A stretch of 60,818 nucleotides of DNA from Planctomycetota bacterium (GTDB taxonomy: Bacteria > Planctomycetota > Planctomycetia > Pirellulales > Lacipirellulaceae). The notes below the pieces were generated by a model. It worked only from the letters and a program-made list of their open reading frames with translations, searched no databases and was not told where the DNA came from. The position numbers were made by a program, and so were the translations under genes. Where the stretch lies: assembly GCA_029781135.1 (NCBI GenBank), contig JAKOXH010000072.1, positions 1-60,818 of the forward strand. Direction: 5' to 3'. This document shows, in pieces, positions 9,303 to 18,239 of the stretch; the first letter of the stretch is position 1, and each line of letters begins with the position of its first letter.

Positions 9303-9354
9303 CTCACGCTTCATCTAATTGTCCCAGTGAATCCCAAATGAACAGGTGGTTGCG

Positions 9355-10620
9355 ATGACAGAACCAGGTGAAACGAATCGGCGTTCATTTCTTCGTTTGG
9401 CGGCGGCAACCGGGGCATCCGCGGTGCTGACGCCACACACTTCGGCACGGGCCGCGGCGTCGCGCAGTGCCAATGAGCGAATTGGGGTGGGCTTCATCGG
9501 CACCGGTGGGCGCAGTCGCGCCCACCAAGACATCGTGCTGAAATTCAAGGAGCAGGGCATCGCCGAGCCCGTTGCCGTGTGCGACGTGTACCGTCCGCGC
9601 ATGGAGGAAGCGGCGAAGCATTGTGGTGATGTGAAGCAGTATTCTGAGCACGAGAAGCTGCTTGCGGATCCAAATGTGGACGTGGTGTGCGTGGCGACGC
9701 CCGATCGCCTGCACGCTCCGCTGACGATTGATGCGTTGCGGGCCGGCAAGGATGTGTACTGCGAAAAGCCGCTCACGCATTGGTCGCAGTTCGAGCTGGC
9801 GAAGAAGGTGGCGGCGACTGCGACCGAGACGAGCAAACTCGTGCAAGTCGGTACGCAGCACATGGCGGATGACAACTATCCGGAGATCATCCGTCTGATT
9901 CACGATGGCGTGATCGGTAAGCCCGTTCATGTGACGTGCGGATATTTTCGCCGGGGAGATTGGGGCGAGCGGATGCCGATTCCCGATCCGGCCGCCAAGC
10001 CCGGCCCCGATTTGAATTGGGAGCGTTTTTTGGGCGATGCACCCAAGGTGGATTATTCGGTTTCTCGGTTCTTCCAGTGGCGGATGTATTGGGATTACGC
10101 CGGTGGCCCGGCGACCGATCTGTTGGTCCATACGTTCACGCCGATCTTCTGCATCCTGGAATTGGATTATCCGGAACGCGTGCTCGGCGGCGGGGGGAAT
10201 TTCCAGTACGATCGCGAAGTGCCCGATCAGTGCAACATCCTGGCCGATTACAAAGGCGGGCCGAGCGTCGTCATGATGAACTCGCTATCGAACCATGTGA
10301 CGGCCGAAACGATGATTCGCGGCACGGACGGCATCATCAAATGGTCGATGCTGCAGGGCGATCCGAAGCAAGATTACGGCGTTCGTATCGTGCCGTTCGC
10401 CAAAGGCAAGGAAGAGATTCACATTGCCTGGAAGGGGCAGGGCGATACGAGCAAGCTGTGGCTCGACTTGCTCGACTGCATGAAAACGCGGAAGCAGCCC
10501 AAGTGCAACATCGAGATGGCGGTGCGCGTGCAGGCCCCGCTTTCGATGGGAATCATTTCGCATCGTGAAAACCGCGTCGTGAAGTTCGATCGCAAAACGA
10601 ATGGTTTCCAAATGGCGTAA
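9355..10620 (+). CDS. Tat-exported Gfo/Idh/MocA family oxidoreductase
   Basis: 421 aa from the ATG at 9355, which has AGGTGG 5 bases upstream; a GTG at 9346 is a weaker alternative. The N-terminus NRRSFLRLAAATGASA is a twin-arginine signal, so the protein is probably folded with its NAD(P) cofactor before export, as in GFOR-type enzymes. The Rossmann motif GFIGTGGRSRAH follows at about residue 45, and CEKPLTH is the conserved EKP segment with the catalytic-site Lys. The C-terminal alpha/beta domain includes FFQWRMYWDYAGG. These enzymes oxidise or reduce sugars and cyclitols. The next gene starts 2 bp after the stop, indicating translational coupling. Confidence 0.85.
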   Translation: MTEPGETNRRSFLRLAAATGASAVLTPHTSARAAASRSANERIGVGFIGTGGRSRAHQDIVLKFKEQGIAEPVAVCDVYRPRMEEAAKHCGDVKQYSEHEKLLADPNVDVVCVATPDRLHAPLTIDALRAGKDVYCEKPLTHWSQFELAKKVAATATETSKLVQVGTQHMADDNYPEIIRLIHDGVIGKPVHVTCGYFRRGDWGERMPIPDPAAKPGPDLNWERFLGDAPKVDYSVSRFFQWRMYWDYAGGPATDLLVHTFTPIFCILELDYPERVLGGGGNFQYDREVPDQCNILADYKGGPSVVMMNSLSNHVTAETMIRGTDGIIKWSMLQGDPKQDYGVRIVPFAKGKEEIHIAWKGQGDTSKLWLDLLDCMKTRKQPKCNIEMAVRVQAPLSMGIISHRENRVVKFDRKTNGFQMA

Positions 10621-10622
10621 CC

Positions 10623-11594
10623 ATGACAATCAATTGGCTCAAGGCTGTAATATTCGTCGGTTCGTTGGCCGCAGTGGTGGCATTTTTTCCGGTCGCTGGT
10701 GCGGCGGACGAAACGAAATCGGCCACGCGGCATTGGATCCAGCAAGATCATTCGTTGGCCCTTGCCGAGAACGATGCCGTCATTTGGCGTTTCAATTACG
10801 GCGAGGATCAGACGAAGCCGAATTTCTTTCCGCTGGGCTTGCCGGGGGGGCAGTCGTTGGTGGTCGATCGCCCGGCCGATCATCCTTGGCATCATGGTTT
10901 TTGGTTTTCGTGGAAGTTCATCAACGGCGTGAACTTTTGGGAGCCAGATCCCAAGACCAAGCGGCCGGCGGGTCGCACGAGTTGGTCGGAGGTCAGCGTT
11001 GCTCCGCGGCAAGATCTTTCAGCGCTCATTTCAATGAAACTCGATTATTCGGTTGATGGGAAGGAACCTATACTAACTGAAGATCGAACGATTGAAGTCA
11101 CGGCTCCCGACAAGTCGGGCCAATATGTACTGGATTGGAAGTCGACGTTTCGGGCCGGCAAGGGGGACGTCGAATTGGCATGCGTGCCGATCCCACCCGC
11201 GAAAGACGGCGTGCGCTGGGGCGGGTACGCGGGTCTGTCGGTGCGCTTTGCCAAGGAACTGGCCGACCGCGAAGCCTGTTCGGCCGAAGGCCCAGTGACG
11301 TTCGACGAGGGCATCTACCGCGGGCAAAGCAATGCCATGGATTACTCAGGGAGCCGTGATGGTAAGGTCGCCGGGATTGCCATCCTCGATCATCCGACGA
11401 ATCCACGCCATCCGGCCGATTGGTACCTCATCCGCTCGGAGATGAGCTATATCAACGCAGCGCTCCTGTCGAAAAAGCCGTTGCCCCTGAAGGCGGGCGA
11501 ACAATTGGCATTGCGCTACCGTGTCATCGTGCATCCGAATCGCTGGGATGCCGCCCGGCTGAAGGCCGAGTTTGCGAAATTTGCCAAACCCTGA
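10623..11594 (+). CDS. Secreted PmoA-like (DUF6807) protein
   Basis: 323 aa with a signal peptide (hydrophobic about 8-24, cleavage near VAGAADE). The core motif DHPWHHGFWFSWKFINGVNFWE is characteristic of the DUF6807/PmoA-like family, whose members are common in planctomycetal sugar clusters and fold like galactose mutarotase-type beta-sandwiches. The family name comes from an old methane-oxygenase annotation and does not show that activity. The start lies 2 bp after the Gfo/Idh/MocA stop, so the two are almost certainly co-translated. Function unknown; a role in processing a sugar or a sugar-acid in the periplasm fits the context. Confidence 0.75.
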   Translation: MTINWLKAVIFVGSLAAVVAFFPVAGAADETKSATRHWIQQDHSLALAENDAVIWRFNYGEDQTKPNFFPLGLPGGQSLVVDRPADHPWHHGFWFSWKFINGVNFWEPDPKTKRPAGRTSWSEVSVAPRQDLSALISMKLDYSVDGKEPILTEDRTIEVTAPDKSGQYVLDWKSTFRAGKGDVELACVPIPPAKDGVRWGGYAGLSVRFAKELADREACSAEGPVTFDEGIYRGQSNAMDYSGSRDGKVAGIAILDHPTNPRHPADWYLIRSEMSYINAALLSKKPLPLKAGEQLALRYRVIVHPNRWDAARLKAEFAKFAKP

Positions 11595-11694
11595 CAGCAG
11601 CACCACAGAGTATTCTGTCTTGTCAGCTTCGAAAAATTCCGAAGGTGAGTCGGCTGAGGTCGTCTACAGCACTTTGTCTTTGTGCTGATAACTA

Positions 11695-13179
11695 ATGTGG
11701 GCTCTGGCCGTCGGCGATATATTATGCTTCATGACAGCTCGCTCAGTTTTCACCGTTGAACTGCCCACGATCGCGCCTCGCCAGTTGATTGATGTGCGGG
11801 TGAGGCAAGTCGAACTGTACCTGTTGCCCGTGACGACGCGAGTGCCGCTCAAATTTGGCCATGAGACGCTCACTAGTGTTACGTGCGCCCGCGTAAGGGT
11901 GCTTGTTGAAGATGGCCACGGCCGCACCGCGGTTGGTTGGGGCGAAACGCCGCTGAGCGTGCAATGGTCGTGGCCCGGTGCGTTGTCCTACGCGGATCGA
12001 TATGCGGCGATGGTCGAGTTTTGCCAAAGGTTGGCGAAGGCTTGGTATGAATTCAAATTTTGGGGTCATCCGCTGGAAATTGGTGAAGCGTTTCAGCGCG
12101 ACGCGCTTCCGAAATTGGTGGATGAAGTGAATCGCCTTCAGCCAGCGGAGCGGCACTTGCCGCTGTTAGCAGCCCTGGTTTGCTGTTCGGCGTGTGATAT
12201 CGCGCTACACGATGCCTACGGCAATGTGCATGGAGTGCCCGCATATCGAACTTACAGCGCGGATTGGATGAACCATGATCTGGCGGAATTCTTAGTTTCT
12301 GCCGACGAGAAGGAATTCGGTTTTCGGGGACGTTACCCGGCCGATTTCCTCAACGTCGCCCCGCCCCAGCGATTGCCGGTATGGCATTTGGTGGGTGGGC
12401 TTGATCCGCTGGATCCGAGTGAGTTGACCGGCAATGAGCCCGATGATGGTTATCCTGTGTTATTGAGCGATTGGATTGAGCGCGATGGTTTGTATTGCCT
12501 CAAAGTGAAATTGCGCGGCAACGATGCGGATTGGGATTACGATCGTTTGGTGCGAGTGGGCCAAATAGGATTGTCGCAGGGCGTGCGGTTTCTGTCGGCC
12601 GATTTCAATTGCACTGTCCGAGAGCCTGACTATGTGAATGAAATCTTGGATCGTCTCGCGCGGGAAGAGCCTGCGATCTTCGCGGCAATACTGTATGTGG
12701 AACAGCCGTTCGCTTACGACCTGGAAGCAAACCAGATGGATGTTCGTAGCGTTGCCGCGCGCAAACCACTTTTCATGGATGAAAGTGCGCACAACTGGCA
12801 ATTCGTACGGTTAGGGCAATCGCTCGGTTGGAATGGCGTGGCATTGAAAACGTGCAAGACGCAAACTGGCGCGAACCTGTCGCTATGCTGGGCACGGGCG
12901 CATGGAATGCAACTGATGGTGCAAGACCTGACCAACCCGATGCTGGCCCAGATTCCACATGTTCTGCTCGCCGCACACGCCGCTACGATCATGGGCGTGG
13001 AATCGAACGCGATGCAGTTCTATCCGGAAGCGTCGGTCGCCGAGGCGCGCGTGCACCCTGGTTTGTACTCTCGGCGTGGCGGTGAGTTGGATTTGACGAC
13101 GATCCAAGGGCCAGGGTTTGGCTACCGCGTGAACGAAATTGAGCGCCTATTGCCGGCACCGGTGGTCAAGTGCGAATGA
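11695..13179 (+). CDS. Enolase-superfamily (mandelate racemase/muconate lactonizing) enzyme
   Basis: 494 aa from the ATG at 11695; an ATG at 11731 would remove 12 residues. The barrel domain has the expected acid/base and metal residues: LKVKLRG (Lys270, Lys272), SADFNC (Asp303, Asn305), YVEQPF (Glu336), FMDES (Asp362, Glu363) and VALKTCK (Lys385). The KxK motif on one side with a second Lys opposite is the arrangement of the MLE-type subgroup (dipeptide epimerase, OSBS, cycloisomerase) rather than the His/Asp dyad of mandelate racemase. It is about 100 residues longer than usual, with an insertion around 170-265. A paralogue lies at 27001-28269. The substrate is unknown; a sugar acid fits the neighbourhood. 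Confidence 0.75.
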   Translation: MWALAVGDILCFMTARSVFTVELPTIAPRQLIDVRVRQVELYLLPVTTRVPLKFGHETLTSVTCARVRVLVEDGHGRTAVGWGETPLSVQWSWPGALSYADRYAAMVEFCQRLAKAWYEFKFWGHPLEIGEAFQRDALPKLVDEVNRLQPAERHLPLLAALVCCSACDIALHDAYGNVHGVPAYRTYSADWMNHDLAEFLVSADEKEFGFRGRYPADFLNVAPPQRLPVWHLVGGLDPLDPSELTGNEPDDGYPVLLSDWIERDGLYCLKVKLRGNDADWDYDRLVRVGQIGLSQGVRFLSADFNCTVREPDYVNEILDRLAREEPAIFAAILYVEQPFAYDLEANQMDVRSVAARKPLFMDESAHNWQFVRLGQSLGWNGVALKTCKTQTGANLSLCWARAHGMQLMVQDLTNPMLAQIPHVLLAAHAATIMGVESNAMQFYPEASVAEARVHPGLYSRRGGELDLTTIQGPGFGYRVNEIERLLPAPVVKCE

Positions 13180-13224
13180 CTACGCCACCACCATTTATGG
13201 CGTATCAGACTGCTAAATGCGCGG

Positions 13225-13298
13225 GTGCCACTGCTGGCTTGCCCAGCGGTGCGGCGCTGGTACCCGGGTCCCACTGCTGGACGAGCCAGCAGTGGCAC
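13225..13298. repeat. Palindromic repeat between convergent genes, candidate bidirectional terminator
   Basis: GTGCCACTGCTGG opens and CCAGCAGTGGCAC closes the 74-bp segment. Within it, CCACTGCTGG (13271-13280) and CCAGCAGTGG (13286-13295) form a perfect 10-bp stem with a 5-base loop, and another CCACTGCTGG lies at 13228-13237. The element lies 45 bp after the enolase-superfamily gene and 35 bp after the converging MFS gene, so it could stop transcription from both sides. There is no long T-run. It has the look of a dispersed planctomycete repeat, though no second copy is present in this window. Confidence 0.65.
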
Positions 13299-13333
13299 AA
13301 CTTATCAACCTGAGTCACTACAAATCCGTGTTG

Positions 13334-14620
13334 TCACGCATGCGGCTGGTCGAGATCCGTGAGTTCTCGCCTGGGGCGAATCAGTAGCACGACGAAGATG
13401 GAAACGATTGCCACGCTCGCGAACGCGCCAAATATCTGGCTGAGCGGGACTTTGTTATCGCGCAAAATACCGAAACCCCAGTCGGCGAGGCCGCCGCAGC
13501 CGATGCTGACGAAGTTCATGATTCCATAGCCGGTGGCTCGCAAATGGGGCCGCACAATTTGCGAGAGAATCGGCATGTTATTGCAATCGAAGAATCCCCA
13601 GCCCAAACCGAAGAGTGAGAGCGACGCGACCGCCAGCAACAAACTCGGCGAGAATCCCATGCCGAACATCGCGGGGACCATTAAGCTCATGCCCACCGCG
13701 CTAGCGTAGATCCGTCCCTTCATGCTGTTGTGCATCCAACGATCGGCGAGCCAGCCGCCAAGAACAGCGCCGAAGACGGCTGCTATTTGCCAAAAGAATG
13801 TGGCGGCGACACCGGCGGAACCTTGGCTGATCTTAAATTCCTCTTTCAGAATAGCGGGCATCCAGTCGCGCACTACCCAACCGGCAAGCCCGGGCAACGT
13901 GAAGTACGTTATGAGTAGAAGGAACGACGGATTCGATACAAGTTCCAGCAACGATTGAAATGCGGAAGTTTGCTCCTGATCGTCCCGCCGCAAATTGGCT
14001 GCTTCTGGCTGAGGTGCGCTGCGCAAGAAAAGGGTTAGCGGCAAGGAATACAGAATTCCGAACACGCCGCAGACCGTGAATGCGAAACGCCAACCGAGCT
14101 GGGGCGAATCGGCAACGAAGCCGCCAAAACCGCCCAGAATAACGCCGAAATACTGTGCTGTTTGGTGCAAGCCCACGGCTCGCGAACGCGTGTGGCCAAT
14201 ATGGTAATCGGTGATCAAAGCTAAAGCCGCCGGCATATAGAATGCTTCGCTGATGCCCATGAGCGAACGCGTCCAAAGAAGTTGGTCGAACGTGGTCGCA
14301 TGGCCCGTCGCCCAGGTAATCGCTGACCAGATCAGCAAGCTCGTGCAGATTACATAACGCCGGCTAAAGCGATCGGCCACGTAGCCGCCGATCAGGCTGC
14401 ACGCGGCATACACCCATTTGAACTGCCCCAGCATGAGCCCCCAATGTTCGTCCGATTCGATGCTCGGGATATCGGCCATCACCGAGTACTTCATCGAAGC
14501 GAGCATTTGCCGGTCGAGGTAATTCAAGAGCGCGACCGGCATGAGCAGCACGACAACGAGCCAGGCGGTACGAGAAATGGTTGATGAGGTCGTGGACACG
14601 CGGTTACTCCATAAACTCAA
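13334..14620 (-). CDS. MFS transporter (sugar-acid/anion:cation symporter-like)
   Basis: 428 aa with about 12 predicted membrane segments and no signal peptide. LNYLDRQMLA in the first helix resembles the LNYxDR signature of the ACS/hexuronate family, and GGYVADRFSRRYV is the conserved loop 2-3 motif of MFS proteins. Members of this group import hexuronates, sugar acids or related anions. Placed among sugar-processing enzymes, it is the probable uptake route for the released product. It is convergent with the enolase-superfamily gene and lies 63 bp downstream of the DUF3748 gene on the same strand. Confidence 0.8.
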   Translation of the reverse strand: MSLWSNRVSTTSSTISRTAWLVVVLLMPVALLNYLDRQMLASMKYSVMADIPSIESDEHWGLMLGQFKWVYAACSLIGGYVADRFSRRYVICTSLLIWSAITWATGHATTFDQLLWTRSLMGISEAFYMPAALALITDYHIGHTRSRAVGLHQTAQYFGVILGGFGGFVADSPQLGWRFAFTVCGVFGILYSLPLTLFLRSAPQPEAANLRRDDQEQTSAFQSLLELVSNPSFLLLITYFTLPGLAGWVVRDWMPAILKEEFKISQGSAGVAATFFWQIAAVFGAVLGGWLADRWMHNSMKGRIYASAVGMSLMVPAMFGMGFSPSLLLAVASLSLFGLGWGFFDCNNMPILSQIVRPHLRATGYGIMNFVSIGCGGLADWGFGILRDNKVPLSQIFGAFASVAIVSIFVVLLIRPRRELTDLDQPHA

Positions 14621-14683
14621 GCCAAGCAGGGCTTGCTTTCGGGTAGAAAGTTGTCATTTCTCATTTCCATTATCGTAACAGCT

Positions 14684-16198
14684 TCACCTCACCGTGACGA
14701 CGAACACTTGGTTGAATTCACCTTGCTTGTTGGGAACGTGCCTTACATAGGCAATCTGGCGGCCATCGGGTGAGAAAACACAGGCTTCAGGCCGGGGGGC
14801 ACGCGCGTCCTCGGTGCGTGGTGTTAATCGCGTTGTGTTTCCAGTTTCCGTGTCGGTGACGAACACGCTGTTATCAGCGGCATAAGCGATTCGTTTTCCA
14901 TCCGGGCTCCAACTGAAGGTTGAGCCCACGTCGAACGCGTTGTGCGTGAGCTGTCGCGGTTCGCCGCCATTTGGTGAGATCATCCAGATCTGCGAGACGC
15001 CACTATCATCGCGCATGAGAAATGCGATGCGCGAGCCATCCGGTGAGCTGCGCAGCCAGTGCCGTGTGCCTTGCAATCCGGGGTATTTGCGACTGGCGGT
15101 AAACGTGAGCCGACGCTGAACAACGCCACGCGGCGGGGCAGGGCGGGTTGTCGAAGATCCCGCAAGCGGGCCGTTTTCACCAGGTTGCGTGAGATCGTCA
15201 GGAAGATCGACGACGAACACTTCAGAAATATTTTCGCCCTTCGCGGTTAGCACGTTTCCTTGGAACGCGAGCGCGCGCCGCTGTCGCGTGCCGTCGGGGC
15301 GGAGGTAGCCATTGACGCCGATCCACGCGTCTTCAAACGCCTTGGAAATATCGTCGGAACCGGGGCGAGGCTTATCGACGGTGCGCGTCACGAGCACCGA
15401 AAAGGCGGTGCCATCGTGATTTCGCGGATGATCGTGGCGCACCTGCACCGCGTGCCCCGGAACGCTAACGCCGACATTACGCTGGTTCTTTTCATGGGGT
15501 TCACTCGTTGCGGCCGCATCCAGCGCGGCCAGCGTGTGATCCTCGTAGGTGTAACTCACCCACTTGCCGGCACCATCGAACACATGGACGTGCGATCCGC
15601 CGCGCAATGCACCGGGGGTGAAGGGAGGCGTCAGATCGCGGGCGTCGAGGGGAATGGCTACATTGGGTTTGTCGATGTCAACCATCACGCCTTGGCGGTG
15701 ATACGGTCCGTACTGCCAATCGATTGTGGGGTTCTCGGGGCCGTGAATGAACGCGACGCGCTTTTCAACAGGGTTGAAGGTCGCCACGCCGCAATGAGCG
15801 CCGTTGTGGGAACGATACACTTCACGCACTTCGCGCGTGTCGACATTGACGATTTCAATGGTGCTGCCATCGAACTTCTCGCCGGCTGGGTCGGAGCGTG
15901 TGTCGTAAACGAGCCAACGACTATCGGACGACCATGCATTGATATTGGTCAAGATGTGATTCTTCGGCGCGTCGGTAATTTGCGTCTCGATGTGTTGTTC
16001 CGAATTTGGCATAGGGCTTTTTGCAAGGCTCGATGTTAAGGGGCCAAAGCTAACGCTGCTGGCTATCACTGTCACCAATAATCGACACCAACCGGCGGCG
16101 TAGAGTTTTGGCTTCGGCCGAATCGTCGGCGCTTTTTCAAACCCCACTGGCAGAGGGAGTCTGTGAGCCACTCGGCGGCGAAATGCAGCATTCGTCAT
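14684..16198 (-). CDS. DUF3748 WD40-like beta-propeller protein (YidR/TolB-like)
   Basis: 504 aa if translated from the ATG at 16198, which provides a hydrophobic segment (LLVTVIASSVSFGPLTSSL) usable as a signal or anchor. A shorter start at 16013 gives 443 aa, closer to family length. The frame stays open up to 16561, but that would overlap the fucose-isomerase-like gene and adds no family-like sequence. Features of the family are VFDGTR-like and WLVYDTRSDPAG near the start, FIHGPENPTIDWQYGPYHRQGV, and repeated blades SPDGSRIAFL, SPDGKRIAYA and SPDGRQIAYV. Propellers of this type bind partners or substrates rather than catalyse. Function unknown. The start choice is uncertain because neither site has a good Shine-Dalgarno sequence. 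Confidence 0.7.
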   Translation of the reverse strand: MTNAAFRRRVAHRLPLPVGFEKAPTIRPKPKLYAAGWCRLLVTVIASSVSFGPLTSSLAKSPMPNSEQHIETQITDAPKNHILTNINAWSSDSRWLVYDTRSDPAGEKFDGSTIEIVNVDTREVREVYRSHNGAHCGVATFNPVEKRVAFIHGPENPTIDWQYGPYHRQGVMVDIDKPNVAIPLDARDLTPPFTPGALRGGSHVHVFDGAGKWVSYTYEDHTLAALDAAATSEPHEKNQRNVGVSVPGHAVQVRHDHPRNHDGTAFSVLVTRTVDKPRPGSDDISKAFEDAWIGVNGYLRPDGTRQRRALAFQGNVLTAKGENISEVFVVDLPDDLTQPGENGPLAGSSTTRPAPPRGVVQRRLTFTASRKYPGLQGTRHWLRSSPDGSRIAFLMRDDSGVSQIWMISPNGGEPRQLTHNAFDVGSTFSWSPDGKRIAYAADNSVFVTDTETGNTTRLTPRTEDARAPRPEACVFSPDGRQIAYVRHVPNKQGEFNQVFVVTVR

Positions 16199-16410
16199 GG
16201 TTTGCTCGATTGGTTTTCCTGCCGTACGGTGGACACTTACCAGCCACAACGTGTAATCTACATCGAATTGAAGCGAGACGGAATCTGCCGCTGTTTGGCG
16301 GACCGCTTTTTGGTTGGTCACGGCGATCGGCAGTGGCCGAATTGATGTTTGAGTTCCGCATTGCGAAAGAGCGAGCGGCTCAACGCGCATTTGCAGGCAG
16401 GAGTATATCC

Positions 16411-18018
16411 ATGGCTCAAAACAAGAAAGTTCAGCTCGTTGCCAGTGGTGATTTGCGATTATCGGCGAATCAAAACTGCTGGGCCGCCCAGCAGGACATG
16501 GAAAAGCGATTGACGGCAGCCGTGGCTGCGGCAGGCTATGAAGTTGAACGAGCCCATTCATATAAGGCCGATGAAAAGCACGGTTTCATCGCTTCCCAGC
16601 GTGAAGGGATCGAGGTCTTCAAGAAGATCGACCCCACCGCGCCGCTCATCGTGGCGGAAGCGGTGTGGCAGTACTCGCATCATGTGCTGGCAGGACTGAC
16701 GACACATCGTGGGCCGATCCTCACGGTCGCGAATTGGTCGGGGCAATGGCCGGGTTTGGTCGGCATGCTGAATCTCAATGGCTCGCTGACAAAAGCAGAG
16801 GTCGAGCACTCGACGTTGTGGAGTGAGGATTTCACGGACGACTACTTCAAGGGGAAGCTCCGCGACTGGCTGACAACCGGCAAGTGCACGCACGATTTGA
16901 AGCACGCAAAACCAATCGATCAGGTGAAGCTCGACCCGGCAGCGGCCGAATTGGGGAAGGAACTTGCGGCGCAGTTGGTACGCGAGAAGGCCATCATGGG
17001 CGTCTTCGACGAAGGCTGCATGGGGATGTTCAACGCCATCGTGCCCGACCATTTGCTGCATCGCACCGGCGTTTTCAAGGAACGGTTGAGCCAGTCGGCG
17101 CTCTATTACGAAACGCTGCAGACTTCCGATGGGGAAGCGGATGCCGTGAGAAAGTGGATGGAAGACCGCGGCATGAAGTTCCATACGGGCCCGAAGCACG
17201 AAACTGATCTCACCGACAAGCAAATCTTGCTACAGTGCAAAATGTACATCGCGGCGGTAAGAATTGCCGATGATTTCGGTTGCGATCTCATCGGCATCCA
17301 ATATCAGCAAGGGCTCAAGGATTTGTTGCCGGCCAGCGATTTGGTGGAAGGCACACTCAACAATAGCGATCGGCCGCCGGTGCGGAGTCGCGATGGCAAG
17401 CGCGTGCTGTTCGAAGGTCAGCCGGTCGTGCATTTCAACGAGGTGGACGAATGCGCCGGACTCGATGCGTTGCTCACGAATCGCGTGCAAAAAGCACGGC
17501 AACAGCCTGTGGAAACGACGCTCCACGACATTCGCTGGGGCGACCGCGACCAATCGGGCACGGTAAAGGACTATGTCTGGGTGTTTCTCATTAGCGGTGC
17601 CGCCCCGCCGGCGCATTTTACGGGCGGCTGGGCGGGTGCCGATGGTTGGCGGCAGCCCGCAATGTACTTCCCGAGCGGCGGCAGCACGCTGCGCGGCGTT
17701 TCGAAGCCGGGCGAGATCGTGTGGTCGCGAATTTTCATCGAGCGCGATGCGATTTGCATGGATTGCGGCCGCGGGCACGTCGTTGAGCTGCCGAGCGAAG
17801 AAACCGAACGCCGCTGGCGAGCGACGACGCCGCAGTGGCCGATCATGCATGGCGTGCTGCACGGCGTTTCTCGCGATGCTTTGATGGCCAAACATAAGAG
17901 CAACCACATTCAAGTGGTGTATAGCAACGATGCCAAAGCCGCCGATTTCACGCTGCATGCCAAAGCCGCGATGGCTCGGGAATTGGGTATCAAGGTGAAT
18001 TTCTGCGGCGTGGGATGA
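16411..18018 (+). CDS. L-fucose isomerase-like protein
   Basis: 535 aa from the ATG at 16411, preceded by CAGGAG with 7-base spacing; this fixes the start although the frame is open further upstream. It matches the fucose/arabinose isomerase superfamily: VANWSGQWPGLVGMLNLNGSL in the N-terminal half, GVFDEGCMGMFN in the middle and HFTGGWAGADGWRQPAMYFPSGGSTL near the end. Those enzymes use a divalent metal to interconvert aldoses and ketoses. No signal peptide, so cytoplasmic. Divergent from the DUF3748 gene. Together with the GH106-like enzyme it suggests use of deoxy-sugars (fucose or rhamnose), but the sequence does not settle the substrate. Confidence 0.75.
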   Translation: MAQNKKVQLVASGDLRLSANQNCWAAQQDMEKRLTAAVAAAGYEVERAHSYKADEKHGFIASQREGIEVFKKIDPTAPLIVAEAVWQYSHHVLAGLTTHRGPILTVANWSGQWPGLVGMLNLNGSLTKAEVEHSTLWSEDFTDDYFKGKLRDWLTTGKCTHDLKHAKPIDQVKLDPAAAELGKELAAQLVREKAIMGVFDEGCMGMFNAIVPDHLLHRTGVFKERLSQSALYYETLQTSDGEADAVRKWMEDRGMKFHTGPKHETDLTDKQILLQCKMYIAAVRIADDFGCDLIGIQYQQGLKDLLPASDLVEGTLNNSDRPPVRSRDGKRVLFEGQPVVHFNEVDECAGLDALLTNRVQKARQQPVETTLHDIRWGDRDQSGTVKDYVWVFLISGAAPPAHFTGGWAGADGWRQPAMYFPSGGSTLRGVSKPGEIVWSRIFIERDAICMDCGRGHVVELPSEETERRWRATTPQWPIMHGVLHGVSRDALMAKHKSNHIQVVYSNDAKAADFTLHAKAAMARELGIKVNFCGVG

Positions 18019-18239
18019 TTGGGGGATCAGATCCCGTTGCACTTCGATGGTACGAGCTTACCCCCGTATAGTCTGGACGTGGAGGTATCCATCGCGATGT
18101 TTCGTCGGGACGTGGCAGCCAACGTCGTAGCATCCCATTAACTGCGGTGCGCCAGTTCCCCCTGCGTGTCGGCCCTTGTTAGAATGGAGGCTTGCAGCGT
18201 TCGGCAATCACTATTCCTAATGCTTATTGGAATTCAACG

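Noticed and set aside
8370..9314. Minus-strand open frame of 314 codons opposite the sugar epimerase gene
   Set aside because: Shadow of a gene with clear metal-site motifs on the plus strand.
15260..16039. Plus-strand open frame of 259 codons opposite the DUF3748 gene
   Set aside because: The minus strand reads as a full propeller with repeated SPDG blades; the plus frame shows no domain.
16199..16561. Longer N-terminus for the DUF3748 protein
   Set aside because: It would overlap the fucose-isomerase-like gene, adds 121 residues without family resemblance and has no ribosome-binding site.
17230..18042. Minus-strand open frame of 270 codons opposite the fucose-isomerase-like gene
   Set aside because: The opposite strand has a strong Shine-Dalgarno start and family motifs.
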